Positions 16,484-25,638 are shown, numbered from the stretch's first letter. The stretch is DNA of 35,606 nt from Planctomycetota bacterium (GCA_017306025.1 JAFKJJ010000028.1:1-35606), one strand, 5' to 3'. Made by a program: numbers and translations. The notes: generated from the letters alone by a model not told the origin.

Positions 16484-16897
16484 ATGCGTCAGGTGTTCGG
16501 TGTCGGCTTGGCCCTCGCCCTCGCTCTCGGGTGCGACCGGGGCAAGGTGGCGAATCCCCGGCCCGCGGCAGAGGCCGAAGGTGCGGTGACCTACGACGGG
16601 CAGCCCGTGCCTTCCGGCATCGTCTCGTTCATCCCGCTCGACGGCGGTACGGAGACGGGGGCTGCGGTCCTCAAGGGGAAGTACCGGGTCGAACCGGACG
16701 CCGGGCTCACGGCCGGGAAGTACCGGATCGAAATCCGGTGGGGGAAGCCGACCGGAGAGAAGATCCAGGACGCCGGGTACGGCGTGTCGCCCGACGTAAT
16801 CGCCGAGGGACTGCCCGAGAAGTACAACGCCCAGTCGATCCTGATCGTCGAGGTGAAGCCCGGCGGGAACGCGATCGACTTCCACCTCGAGAAATGA
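16484..16897 (+). CDS. Lipoprotein with carboxypeptidase-regulatory-like (transthyretin-type) fold
   Basis: The 137-residue product has a short signal peptide with cysteine at 17 (FGVGLALALALGCDRG). It is followed by a beta-sandwich pattern GAVTYDGQPVPSGIVSFIPLDGG, then YRVEPDAGLTAGKYRIEIRW and the C-terminal NAIDFHLEK. This G-x-V-T-x-x-G-x-P-V start and YRI middle are typical of the small exported proteins that sit beside DUF1559 genes in Gemmata. It is 111 bp downstream of the lipoprotein gene in the same direction and is followed by a terminator at 17032. Function unknown; possibly cell-surface binding. Confidence 0.82.
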   Translation: MRQVFGVGLALALALGCDRGKVANPRPAAEAEGAVTYDGQPVPSGIVSFIPLDGGTETGAAVLKGKYRVEPDAGLTAGKYRIEIRWGKPTGEKIQDAGYGVSPDVIAEGLPEKYNAQSILIVEVKPGGNAIDFHLEK

Positions 16898-16904
16898 CGC
16901 CCGG

Positions 16905-17012
16905 TTCGCGGTCGCGGGCCAAGGGTTTGCCGATCTGCAAAAGCCGAAGGCGAACACCGCGGCCCTGGCGAAAGATATTCTGAAGCAGTTGGAGCCGCGG
17001 CCCACCGGCTGA
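16905..17012 (+). pseudogene. C-terminal remnant of a lipoprotein-like gene
   Basis: The frame reads FAVAGQGFADLQKPKANTAA then LAKDILKQLEPRPTG and ends at TGA 17010-17012. There is no start codon in frame and no signal peptide. Codon choice looks coding. The segment resembles the end of the lipoprotein at 16058-16372 ([23 protein letters not shown]). It is best read as a decayed duplicate or deletion scar. The similarity is short, so chance is not excluded. Confidence 0.4.
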
Positions 17013-17031
17013 CGGCGCACCGACGTCTCCC

Positions 17032-17069
17032 GCGGGCGCCCTTATGCTTGAGGGCGCCCGCTTCGTTTT
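17032..17069 (+). terminator. Rho-independent-type terminator
   Basis: The 11-bp stem GCGGGCGCCCT / AGGGCGCCCGC (17032-17042 and 17051-17061) has an 8-base loop and is followed by TTCGTTTT. It ends the prepilin-lipoprotein transcript. Confidence 0.85.
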
Positions 17070-17561
17070 CAGAATGACCGAAACCCGATTTTCCCACCAG
17101 AACGGCTCACGTCGCATTCGGCACTCTGCCGATTCTCTGATTTCGGGCGGTGTTCGGCGGCGGTTCGCGGCTGACCGAAACGTCGCGGCCGAGTAAGATC
17201 CGACCAGACTGGAGCGTAACGCTTGGAGCCGCGCGCAATGTCGTGTCTGAACAGCGAGTTGGGACACGGGAAGTCGCCCGGCGCCGCTTCCGACGGATCG
17301 GCATTGTGCTTATAGCCTGAAATTCCGATTCTCGAAGGAATCGGGTTGACAGCGCGGGTCCCAATTCGCTTTCTTAGCAAGGGAGTGCGAAAGGCCCCGC
17401 GCCGGGAGTTCCCCTTAACTCCCAATTCCCGAACCGCGCACCGTGCCACGATGGCAGGTGCGGTTCGGTTTCGCGCCGCGACCGCCCTTCCGGGTTGTCA
17501 GACCGGCGCGTTCGGGGTATGACTCGTTCGGACCACAGCTTCCTCACTGGAGCGACCCGTC

Positions 17562-18308
17562 ATGGTCTTGCGAAAAGTGCGGTGGATGACCGCGTGCCTC
17601 CTGGCGCTGGTCGCGATCGGCGCAGCCCCGTCGCGGTCGAATGCCGACGTTCAGATTCTCGTTCAGGAGCTGGATGCCAGCGGCAACGTCCTGGCGAGCC
17701 AGAGCACCCCGTTCAGCGGTTCGGGGGTCACGCCCACCTTCAACGGCGTCTTCTTCACCGGCTTCGGCAGCGTCACCACCAACAGCGGCAGCCCGAGTTC
17801 CGTGGCGTCCCTGGTCCCGGCCTTCAACGGCCAGTTGACGTCCGCGTTCGACGTGACCCAGGGCCACATGCTGCGGCTGACGGTGACCGACAACAACTTC
17901 AAGCCCAACGGCCCCGCGGGGTCGTTGAAGGTCGAGGTCGCCGGGACCACCGGGTTCGCGACCGGCTCGGAATCGGTCGTCGAGGAGACCCGCATCTTCG
18001 ACCCGGCCACGAACACGACCATCGCCCTCTACCCGATGCTCGCCTCTCCGGACGGCACGAAGGTGACGGACACGGTCCCCGTTTCCGGCCTGACGATGCC
18101 CTACGCGATCCAACAGACGCTCACCATCTCGTTCAACGGGGAGATCCCCGCCAACGCGACGTTCGGCTCGACCGGCGGCGCGAGCCTGACCTCCAACGCG
18201 GTCCCGGCCCCCGGCGGGCTGGTCCTGGCCCTCATCGGCCTGCCGCTGCTCGGCGCCCGCCGCGCGCTCCGCAGGTGGGGCGCCGCGGCCACCGCGACCG
18301 CGGCGTGA
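17562..18308 (+). CDS. PEP-CTERM-like exported protein
   Basis: The 248-residue product has a signal peptide (WMTACLLALVAIGAAPSRSNA) and a beta-rich body. The C-terminus has the three-part sorting signal of PEP-CTERM proteins: a VPAPGG motif, a hydrophobic segment (LVLALIGLPLLGA) and a basic end (RRALRRW). Such signals are processed by exosortase in the inner membrane, leading to surface or extracellular location. No exosortase gene is in the window. The middle has no recognised domain. GGAG lies about nine bases before the ATG at 17562. A strong terminator follows at 18351. The next gene, a large TPR protein, is on the same strand but beyond that terminator. Confidence 0.85.
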   Translation: MVLRKVRWMTACLLALVAIGAAPSRSNADVQILVQELDASGNVLASQSTPFSGSGVTPTFNGVFFTGFGSVTTNSGSPSSVASLVPAFNGQLTSAFDVTQGHMLRLTVTDNNFKPNGPAGSLKVEVAGTTGFATGSESVVEETRIFDPATNTTIALYPMLASPDGTKVTDTVPVSGLTMPYAIQQTLTISFNGEIPANATFGSTGGASLTSNAVPAPGGLVLALIGLPLLGARRALRRWGAAATATAA

Positions 18309-18350
18309 GTCGAACGCCGTTTCCCGAGCGGTCCGATTGTGCTAACTTTG

Positions 18351-18386
18351 ACGGGGGCGACTTGATGTCGCCCCCGTTTTCGTTTT
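18351..18386 (+). terminator. Rho-independent terminator
   Basis: The 11-bp stem ACGGGGGCGAC / GTCGCCCCCGT (18351-18361 and 18367-18377) with loop TTGAT is followed by a T-rich tail (TTTCGTTTT). It ends the PEP-CTERM-like transcript. Confidence 0.93.
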
Positions 18387-18412
18387 CCATCGGCCGCCGC
18401 TGAGGACCTTCC

Positions 18413-21400
18413 GTGCGCCGCACCCTCTACTGGAAGCGCCTGCTGATCGTCGTTGCCGCTACCGTGCTCCTGAGCGGGACGGTGTTCGCCGTTCATTACT
18501 TCCAGGTTCAGAGCCAGTCGTCGATCTACCTGCTGCGGGCGCAACAGATCGAGGCCGAGGCGGAGAAGGACCCCTCCCAGCGCGGCGAAGCCATCGCGTT
18601 CTACCGGGAGTATCTCCGGTTCAACCCCCGCGACGAGGCCGCCTTCCTGAAGTACGCCCAACTGTACTTCGTCTACGCCAAGGAGGACCGCAGCCCGGGC
18701 AACCTCGACCGCGCCGCGGCCGGGGTCGAAGAGTTCCTCCGCGCCTTCCCCAACCACCCGGAGGAGCGGCAGAAGCTGGTCGACCTCTACCTCTCGACCG
18801 GGCAGTACGGCAAGCTCCCGCTCGCCAAGCAGCACCTCGGGATGCTGTTCTCGTCCCCGACCGGGGACTTCCGCAACAACATCGAGGTGCGGGAAATGGC
18901 CGCGGCCTGCGAGTACGGGCTGGACCCGGACAACATTGAGGGGGCGCTGGCCCACCTCCAGGCCGCCATCGACACCGGGAAGGCCCCGGTCCGCGTCTAC
19001 GTCCGGGCCATGCAGCTCCACCACGCCAACAAGAAGGACCGGGAGCGCAAGAACAAGATCGACGCGCTGTTGTCGGCGCTCCGGAGCGGGCGGTTCGAGC
19101 GGAACCTGGAGGCCCGCGTCGCCGCGGCGCGGTTCGAGATGGCGCTCGGCAACCTGAACCCGGCCCGCAACGACCTGGCGTTCGCCCGCGACCGCCTCGG
19201 CGGGGGCGACGACCCCGACGCGCTCCTGGCGATGGCCGAGCTGGAACTGGCCGGCATCCGGTCGGCCGACGAGATCCCGGTGCAGAACGCCAAGGCCGAG
19301 GCGCACCTGAGCCGCGCGTTCGCCCGGGACCCGAAGAACGTCCCGGTCGGGATGATGTTGGCCGAGGTGCTCGCGCGCCTGGGGAAGCGCGAGGACGGCG
19401 TCAAGGTGCTCAAGCGGACCGCGGAGGCGCTGGGCACGGTCAACGACCAGTACCTGCAGCTCGTGGACCGGCTCATCGACCTGGGCGAGCAAGAGTCCTC
19501 CGCGGCGCTCGTGGAGGCGCGGCTCGCGCCCGACGCCAGCATGAGCACGATCGTCCTCTACTACCGCGGCCGGCTGGCCGTGCTCAAGCAGGAGTGGCCC
19601 GCGGCGCTGAAGACGCTCGACCAGGTCGCCCCGAACCTGACCCGCGTGCCGATGTACCACAAGAAGGTGATGCTCGGGCTGGCCGCGTGCTACGCCGCGA
19701 TGCAGAACCCGGACAAGCAGTTGGAGTACTGCCGGCTGGCGCTGCGGGACGACGCCGGGTACGCGCACGCGGTCGTCGGCGAGGCCGAGGCGCTGGCCAA
19801 GATGGGCAAGCACGAGGAGGCCCTGCACCGGTACCGGGCGATCGTCTACGTGAACCAGATCACCGCGTACCGGCCCGAGTTGGTGCGGCTGGAACTGCTC
19901 GTCGTGTCCGCCCAGCCGCCCGAGACGCGGGACTGGCGCCGGTTCGACGAGAGCCTCGGGCCGGTCGCACAGCGCACCGCCGACATCCACATCTCGCACG
20001 CCGAATCGCTGGTGGCCCGCGGGGCGCCCGCCGAGGCGGTCAAGTCGCTCCGCGGCTGGCTGGCCGACCCGAAGAACCTGAAGGACCCGAAGGCGCCGGC
20101 CGTGTGGGTGGCGCTGGCCCGCGTCGCCGAGGGCGCGGGGGAGCCGCCGGCGGCGGTGCTGGACGAGGCGCAGAAGCGGGTGGGCAACACCGCCGACATC
20201 CGGCTGGCGCGGGCGGCGCTCCTGGTCACGCGGCCCAAGCCGGCCGCGCCGGCCGACTTCGACGCGCTGGCGGTCGGGGCGGAGGGGCTGCCGAAGGCGG
20301 AACAGTCCCGGCTCTACTTCGGGCTGGGGCAGGCGGCGGCGCGGGTCGCCGACCGCGGGCCGGACGGTCCGGCGGCGCGGGCGGTGCGGGCCGCGGCGAT
20401 CCGGTACCTGCGGGCCGCGGCCGACCGCGCCCCCAAGGACCTCGCCTGCCGCGCGATGCTGATCGACCAGGCGACGGCCGCCGGGCTGCCGGACGTCGTG
20501 AACCGGACGATCAAGGAGATGGCCGAGATCGAGGGCGAGAACGGCCCGGTGGGCGCGCTGGCCCGGTTCGCGCTGCGGTTCCCGGAGGTGAAGGCGACCG
20601 CCGACCGGGAGACCCGGGCGGCCGGGCTCAAGGAGCTGCGCGCCCTGGCCGAGCGGGTCCGCGACCTGCGCCCGGGGTGGAGCCGCGTGTACGTCGCGCT
20701 GGCCCAACTGGACGAGCTGGAGGGCCTCAACAACGCGGCGCTGGTCAACTACAAGGCCGCGATCGACCGCGGCGAGCGCCAGGAGACCGTGATCCGCCGC
20801 GCCGTCGAGCTGTACCGCGCCCGGCAGCAGGACCTCGAGGCCGTCGCGCTTCTGGACCGGCTGAGCACCGACGTCCGGCTGCCGGACGACCTGGAGCGGT
20901 TCCGGGCGATCCACCGGATGCTCGCGACCGAGCTGCCGAAGGACGCGCGGCAGACGATCGACCGCATCGCGCCGTTCGAGGGGCACCGGGACTACCGGCT
21001 GATGATGCTCCGCGGCGCGCTTCTGGCCGCGGTCCGCGACGACGAGAACGCGCTGAAGGCGTTCGAGCGGGCGGTCGAGTGGCAGGACAAGCTGCCCGAG
21101 ACGTGGGCGTCGCTCGTCGCGGAGCTGATGAAGCAGGGGATGGTCGCTCGGGCGAAGGAGGCGGTGACCAACGAGGCCGAGAAGAAACTGGCCCTCCCCC
21201 CGACGGCGAGCGCCGAGGAGCGGGCCGAGCGGCGGCTGGCGGTCGGCGGGCTGTACGAGATGGTCGGCGATCTGAAGGGGGCACTGGCCCATTACACCGC
21301 GGCCCGCGACACGGCCCCGCTGGAGCTGAACCCGACCAGGCAGCTCGTGCTGTTCTTCCAACGCACCGGCGAGCCGGCGAAGGCCGACGCGCTCCTGGCC

Positions 21401-22852
21401 GCCGCGAAGGACTCGTCCGCGTCCGGCATCGCGCGGTGGGCGCGCCGGCACCTCGCGATCACCCTGATGTCCCGCCCGGACGCGTACGCCCGGCGCGCCG
21501 AGGCGCTGGCGCTGGTCGAGAGCAATCTCGCGGCCGCCCCGGACGACGCCGAGGACCTCAAGGCGCGGGCCGTGGTGTGGACCGTGGACCCGGCCACCCG
21601 CGAGGAGGGGGTGCGGGTGCTGCGCAAGTTCGGCGACGCCAACGACCTGACCCCCGACGAGTTCTTCCTGCTCGGCCAGCTCGCGTTCGACCAGGGGAAG
21701 TACACCGAGGCGGCCCAGCAGTACGCGCGGGCGGCCCGCATCCGCCCGGGCGTGACCCCGCGGCACCTGACCGGGGTGGTCCGGGCGTACCTGGCGATGA
21801 GCCAGCAGGAGCCCGTCGGGAGCGACCGCGGCGCCGAGCTGCTGAAGCTGGCGGAGGAGGCGGTGGGGCGGCTGAAGACGTACTTCCCCAAGAGCTGGGA
21901 GGCGGCCCGCGAGGAGGCGCGGCTGCTGTACCGCAAGAGCCGGGAGCGGGCCGCCCTCGCCGAGCCGGACGTCGCCGCGAAGCTGCTCGACGAGGCGAAG
22001 GCGGTAATCAAGCGGTTCCCCGGCTGGGACGCGGGGGCGAACCTCGCGGCCCGGTCCGGCCCGCTGTTCGAGGAGCTCGGTATGACGACCGAGGCCGGGG
22101 AGGCGTACACGAAGTTCAAGGAGAGCGGCCGGCCCGGCGCGCCCGTCCCGCTGGCCGTCTTCTACATCCGCCAGAAGCGGCCGGAGGCGGCGATCCGGCT
22201 GGCCCCCGAGTACGAGAAGAAGGCCGCCCCGCTCTTGACCGCCCGGCTCCTGACCGGCGCGGCCCGCGCCGGGCGGCTGGACGCGGCGACCGTGGCCGAC
22301 ATCGACCGCTGGCTCGACGAGGCGCTCAAGAACGCGGCCGGCCAGTCGGAACTGGAGGCGGCGCTGATCGGGTCGCGGGCCGAGCTGCTCGACGCGCAGA
22401 AGAAGTACCCGGAGGCGATCGCGGAGTACCGGCGGTCGCTGGCGAAGGGCAAGAGCGACCTGGTGGTCAACAACATGTGCATGCTGCTGGCCCTCCACGC
22501 GCCGGACAAGGCCGAGGAGGCGGTGCGGATGATGACGGAGCTGATCGCGATCCGCGGGCCGGCGCCGTCGTACCTGGACACGCGGGCGGTGGCGTACCTG
22601 GTGAGCAGCCGCCCGGCGGAGGCGGTGAAGGATCTGCAACTGGCGCTGGCCCAGGCGGAGCGCCCGGTGTACCGGTTCCACCTGGGCTGGGCGCTGGACC
22701 TGGACCCCGCGAAGGACCGGCGGATCTTCGCGCGCGACGAGCTGGAGCGGGCGAAGCAGCTCGGCCTGACCGGCGCCGACCTGCACCCGATCGAGCACCC
22801 GAGGTACCTCGAACTGATGGCGAAGTACCGGCTGTCGGTCGACGAGAAGTGA
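18413..22852 (+). CDS. Very large membrane-anchored TPR protein
   Basis: The 1479-residue product has one N-terminal membrane segment (RLLIVVAATVLLSGTVFAVHYF, about 9-30). The rest is helical tetratricopeptide-type repeats, e.g. AIAFYREYLRFNPRDEAAFLKYAQLYF near 57-84 and ALVNYKAAIDRGERQETVIRRAVELYRARQ near 780. Late repeats include YPEAIAEYRRSLAKGKSDLVVNNMCMLLALHAP and PAEAVKDLQLALAQA. It is therefore a periplasmic or surface scaffold for protein contacts. The GTG at 18413 follows TGAGGA. No catalytic motif was seen. Strong codon bias makes the antisense strand open for 1565 codons, which I regard as a shadow. Large TPR proteins occur in PEP-CTERM/exosortase systems, but position beside the PEP-CTERM-like gene is the only link here. 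Confidence 0.9.
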   Translation: MRRTLYWKRLLIVVAATVLLSGTVFAVHYFQVQSQSSIYLLRAQQIEAEAEKDPSQRGEAIAFYREYLRFNPRDEAAFLKYAQLYFVYAKEDRSPGNLDRAAAGVEEFLRAFPNHPEERQKLVDLYLSTGQYGKLPLAKQHLGMLFSSPTGDFRNNIEVREMAAACEYGLDPDNIEGALAHLQAAIDTGKAPVRVYVRAMQLHHANKKDRERKNKIDALLSALRSGRFERNLEARVAAARFEMALGNLNPARNDLAFARDRLGGGDDPDALLAMAELELAGIRSADEIPVQNAKAEAHLSRAFARDPKNVPVGMMLAEVLARLGKREDGVKVLKRTAEALGTVNDQYLQLVDRLIDLGEQESSAALVEARLAPDASMSTIVLYYRGRLAVLKQEWPAALKTLDQVAPNLTRVPMYHKKVMLGLAACYAAMQNPDKQLEYCRLALRDDAGYAHAVVGEAEALAKMGKHEEALHRYRAIVYVNQITAYRPELVRLELLVVSAQPPETRDWRRFDESLGPVAQRTADIHISHAESLVARGAPAEAVKSLRGWLADPKNLKDPKAPAVWVALARVAEGAGEPPAAVLDEAQKRVGNTADIRLARAALLVTRPKPAAPADFDALAVGAEGLPKAEQSRLYFGLGQAAARVADRGPDGPAARAVRAAAIRYLRAAADRAPKDLACRAMLIDQATAAGLPDVVNRTIKEMAEIEGENGPVGALARFALRFPEVKATADRETRAAGLKELRALAERVRDLRPGWSRVYVALAQLDELEGLNNAALVNYKAAIDRGERQETVIRRAVELYRARQQDLEAVALLDRLSTDVRLPDDLERFRAIHRMLATELPKDARQTIDRIAPFEGHRDYRLMMLRGALLAAVRDDENALKAFERAVEWQDKLPETWASLVAELMKQGMVARAKEAVTNEAEKKLALPPTASAEERAERRLAVGGLYEMVGDLKGALAHYTAARDTAPLELNPTRQLVLFFQRTGEPAKADALLAAAKDSSASGIARWARRHLAITLMSRPDAYARRAEALALVESNLAAAPDDAEDLKARAVVWTVDPATREEGVRVLRKFGDANDLTPDEFFLLGQLAFDQGKYTEAAQQYARAARIRPGVTPRHLTGVVRAYLAMSQQEPVGSDRGAELLKLAEEAVGRLKTYFPKSWEAAREEARLLYRKSRERAALAEPDVAAKLLDEAKAVIKRFPGWDAGANLAARSGPLFEELGMTTEAGEAYTKFKESGRPGAPVPLAVFYIRQKRPEAAIRLAPEYEKKAAPLLTARLLTGAARAGRLDAATVADIDRWLDEALKNAAGQSELEAALIGSRAELLDAQKKYPEAIAEYRRSLAKGKSDLVVNNMCMLLALHAPDKAEEAVRMMTELIAIRGPAPSYLDTRAVAYLVSSRPAEAVKDLQLALAQAERPVYRFHLGWALDLDPAKDRRIFARDELERAKQLGLTGADLHPIEHPRYLELMAKYRLSVDEK

Positions 22853-22873
22853 CGTCGGGCGGTCCGGCGGCCG

Positions 22874-24016
22874 TCAGCACCCGAACCGGGCCGCGGTGGC
22901 CCCGATCTCCAGGGCGTGGACCGACCGGCCGCCCGCGTCGGTCCAGCCGGGGAAGAAGTCGCCGAACGCGTTCACCTCCAGAACGTAGTGCCGCCGGAAC
23001 CCGCGCTCGAACACCAGGTCGACGCCCGCGACGGTCGAGTCGAAGCACGCGGCCGCGTCCGCGCAGTGGTCGAGCGCGTCGAGCCACTCGCGGGTGGGGA
23101 TCGCGGCGCGGCAGCGGCCGTAATCGCCGCGGCGGCCGCCGAGGTGGAGGTTGGTCATCGGGTGCGGGCTGAGCCGAAAAATCACCGCGGCCGGTTTCGC
23201 GTTCACGCACACGACGCGCACGTCGAAGTTCTGCCCGTCGATCTGTCCCATCGGGATGCCCTGTTGGGCGACGTCCCCCTCGCTCAGTATGAACCGCACG
23301 GCGGATTCGAGCGCCGGCCCCGTCACCCGGCGGACGAGCCGCGAGTTGTAGAACGCCCCGTCGATCTCCGCGAGCGTGGTGACTCCGTACCGCTCGTTCG
23401 CGTGCGGGTGCAGAACGACGATTCCGGTCGCCGACGAGCCGGTGTTCAGTTTGACGTAAGCGGTCTGCCAGCCGAACTCGAACGCGGCGACGTAGATCGC
23501 GCCGAGCGTCCGCGGGCGCAGGAGGAGCGTCTCCGGGATCGGCACCCCGGCCGCGCGGACCTTCATCGCGGTCGCCTCTTTGTCGAACATCTCCGCGACC
23601 GCGAGCGGGCAGGCGGTCGGGGTGAGGTGCGGACGGGTCTCGAACGACTTCTTCAACCCGGTGAGCACGCGGCGGAACCCGCGGTACAGGAGACCCGGCC
23701 GCACGAGCAGCCCCTTCGGTAGTTCGAGCCCGCGCCAGTCGCGGGGCGGTTCGGACGGGTCGTCGCGGGCGCCGGCTTCGAGCAGGAGCCGCGTGGCGGT
23801 GTCGTCCTTGCCGGGCGATTCCATCCGCACGATCGCGGGGCGGTCGAAGGCGGGGAGGTCGTCGAGGTTCCCGTCGCGCGGCACCACTTCCGCCCACGGC
23901 ACCACTTCGGGCTCGACCGCGACCCCGCGCGCACGCCAGTACGCGGCGAGTTCGGCGCGGTACGTCTCGCACCGCTTGGTGCCGGGGTTGGCAATCAACA
24001 CGTAGCGCGGCGTCAT
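22874..24016 (-). CDS. ATP-grasp enzyme (resembles the STM4014 family)
   Basis: The 380-residue product has an ATP-grasp fold. The front part starts RYVLIANPGTKRCETYRAEL with a PWAEVV strand. The ATP-grasp core has TACPLAVAEMFDKEATAMKVRAAGVPIPETLLL, the lysine strand AYVKLNTGSSATGIVVL, and the metal-site segment YVLEVNAFGDFFPGW near the end. Enzymes of this fold form amide, ester or thioester bonds using ATP. From memory the closest named group is STM4014, found in an uncharacterised cluster with a radical SAM protein and others; none of those partners is in the window. It converges on the TPR gene with a 21-bp gap. The substrate is unknown. Confidence 0.75.
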   Translation of the reverse strand: MTPRYVLIANPGTKRCETYRAELAAYWRARGVAVEPEVVPWAEVVPRDGNLDDLPAFDRPAIVRMESPGKDDTATRLLLEAGARDDPSEPPRDWRGLELPKGLLVRPGLLYRGFRRVLTGLKKSFETRPHLTPTACPLAVAEMFDKEATAMKVRAAGVPIPETLLLRPRTLGAIYVAAFEFGWQTAYVKLNTGSSATGIVVLHPHANERYGVTTLAEIDGAFYNSRLVRRVTGPALESAVRFILSEGDVAQQGIPMGQIDGQNFDVRVVCVNAKPAAVIFRLSPHPMTNLHLGGRRGDYGRCRAAIPTREWLDALDHCADAAACFDSTVAGVDLVFERGFRRHYVLEVNAFGDFFPGWTDAGGRSVHALEIGATAARFGC

Positions 24017-24042
24017 ACGGTCCCCAGTAATGGCCTGCCGGA

Positions 24043-24151
24043 TGTGGTCCGGTCACTCCGTGACCGGTCGCTTCGCGGGTGCTGGGGCGATGGGACCATT
24101 CGTACCGGTGGCCCGCGCGCCTCGCCCCGGTCACGGAGTGACCGGACCACA
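24043..24151. repeat. Family B palindromic element, intergenic copy
   Basis: The arms 24043-24067 and 24127-24151 are identical to the 25-bp arms of the copy inside the glycosyltransferase gene (6189-6248). They are separated by 59 bases rather than 10. It lies between the ATP-grasp gene start and the WGR/LRR gene stop, so it may also sit at the 3' end of the latter's transcript. Confidence 0.93.
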
Positions 24152-24183
24152 CAGAAGCCGGCCGCTCTTACCCGGGATGCGTA

Positions 24184-25605
24184 TCATTCGTAGTCCGCTT
24201 CGTAGAGGTACTGGCGCTGTTCGTACTCGTCTTCGGTGCCCTTGAGCGCGCGCTGGTGGTCGAGTTCGACCGGGACCTTTGTTGCCTGAATGGCCTTCAC
24301 GCCCTCGTCCGTCAGCCGGTTGCGCGACAGGTCGAGCCGTTCGAGGTTCTTGACGTCCGGACACGCGGCGAGTAACTTCGCGCCCTCGTCCGTGATGCAC
24401 CCGTGGCGCAGGTCGAGTTCCTTCAGCCGCATCAGGATACCGGAGCTGACGATCTCGCGGATTCCGGCGTCGCCGAAGTCCGCCAGGCGCAGCCGCAGGT
24501 GCGTGAGGCTCGACAGGTGCGGCGACCGGCACACCGCGCGGAGCCCGGGGAGCCGGATGTACGCCTCCTCGTCGTCGAGCGCGTGCGGGTGGCAGAGCAG
24601 GTGCGTCAGTTTGGTCAGCGACGCGTTTTTCGCGATCTTGTCGAGCGGGACGCTCCAGCCGTGATAGAGCTGGAGCACGCGCAGGTTCGGCATCGGCAGC
24701 GCGGCGAGCTTGGTCGCGTCTTGCACGTGCGCGAAGATCAGCACCTCCTCCACGTCCGGCATCTGCTTGACGAAGTCGTAGGCGAGGTCGCCGGACAGGT
24801 GGCACTGGAAGTTGCAGAAGTTGCCGTACACCTCGTCGGCGATCCACCCGTACTGGAACCGGCGGACGTGTCGCATGTACGGCCAGCGGAGCAGAATGTG
24901 GCCCGCGGGGTCGTCGTCGCCGGTCATACCCGGGACGTCCGGCCCGGGCTCAAACTCCTCCTCCCAGGCGTAGTAACCCACGAACAGCTCGCGGACGAAC
25001 CGCGTCTGCGGGGCCTTCACGAACGCCCGCGCCGCGGCCACGGTCAGTACGCCGAAGTTGGCCGTTGCGAGCACGCCGCGCTTGAACTCGTACTTCCGCT
25101 CGCCGGTGTGGTTGATCTGCCCGCGGCCCTCCGTCTCGGTGGGGGCGGGGAACAGGTCGGGCCAGTCGCCGACCCACTCCTTTTCGTGCTCCTTGAGGAG
25201 CGCAGCCTCTTTCTTTTCGAGCGCGGCCCGCTCGCTTTTCGGCCGCTTCTCGTCTTCGAGGGCGATTTGCGTTTGCATGAACTCCCCCCGCGGGTCGCCG
25301 TGCTCCACGAGGTAGTCCGCGTACGCGCACCAGCCCGCGAGGTCGTCCGGGTTGGCCCGCAGTGCTGCCTCGAACGCCTCCGCCTCCGTGACGGCCTTCG
25401 GAGTGGTCTCGACGTAGCCCTTCTTGAGCTTCTCCTCGATGAGTCGGTCGGCGTCGGCCTGGGCCTCGGCGTTGGTGGCGAAGGTCTTGCGCTGGCGCTG
25501 TCCGGCCGAGCCGACCTTTCCGAACGTGACCTCGTAGTAGGTGTCCTTCACCTCGATGTTCCAGAACTTGTGGCTCTTCGCGTCGCTGAACTGAAACGTC
25601 CGCAT
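24184..25605 (-). CDS. WGR + TIGR02996 + leucine-rich-repeat protein (copy 1)
   Basis: The 473-residue cytoplasmic product has three parts. A WGR domain spans about 1-68 (KFWNIEVKDTYYEVTFGKVGSAGQRQRKTF, then LIEEKLKKGYVE). Next is the Gemmata-type TIGR02996 companion domain at about 76-115 (AALRANPDDLAGWCAYADYLVEHGDPRGEF). The second half has leucine-rich repeats, most regular near the end (LKELDLRHGCITDEGAKLL, LERLDLSRNRLTDEGVKAI). A lysine/glutamate-rich coiled segment follows the companion domain. WGR domains occur in PARPs and some bacterial regulators and can bind nucleic acid; here a target is unknown. It is a tandem paralogue of the gene 33 bp upstream. Function not known. Confidence 0.9.
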   Translation of the reverse strand: MRTFQFSDAKSHKFWNIEVKDTYYEVTFGKVGSAGQRQRKTFATNAEAQADADRLIEEKLKKGYVETTPKAVTEAEAFEAALRANPDDLAGWCAYADYLVEHGDPRGEFMQTQIALEDEKRPKSERAALEKKEAALLKEHEKEWVGDWPDLFPAPTETEGRGQINHTGERKYEFKRGVLATANFGVLTVAAARAFVKAPQTRFVRELFVGYYAWEEEFEPGPDVPGMTGDDDPAGHILLRWPYMRHVRRFQYGWIADEVYGNFCNFQCHLSGDLAYDFVKQMPDVEEVLIFAHVQDATKLAALPMPNLRVLQLYHGWSVPLDKIAKNASLTKLTHLLCHPHALDDEEAYIRLPGLRAVCRSPHLSSLTHLRLRLADFGDAGIREIVSSGILMRLKELDLRHGCITDEGAKLLAACPDVKNLERLDLSRNRLTDEGVKAIQATKVPVELDHQRALKGTEDEYEQRQYLYEADYE

Positions 25606-25638
25606 CGGGCGGTGCTCCGGGGCGTGAAACGGGTCGGG

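Larger units (their letters stand above)
16898..17561. other. Gene-poor stretch between lipoprotein and PEP-CTERM-like genes
   Basis: This 664-bp stretch holds a gene remnant (16905-17012) and a terminator (17032-17069), then about 490 bp without a convincing gene. In that last part there is a 7-bp hairpin (CCGATTC, loop TCGAAG, GAATCGG; 17325-17344). A TTGACA box at 17346-17351 follows at once, but no good -10 box is found 16-19 bases further on. No minus-strand frame here looks coding. Confidence 0.5.

Noticed and set aside
17346-17374. Sigma-70 promoter for the PEP-CTERM-like gene
   Set aside because: TTGACA is present but no acceptable -10 box lies 16-19 bases downstream, and it is about 200 bp from the gene.
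17069-17449. 126-codon minus-strand frame in the gene-poor stretch
   Set aside because: No domain or recognisable motif; it crosses the terminator region and a hairpin, and its composition does not look coding.
18101-22798. 1565-codon open frame antisense to the TPR gene
   Set aside because: It is arginine/proline/glycine-rich shadow sequence caused by strong GC bias; the sense frame encodes a well-formed TPR protein.
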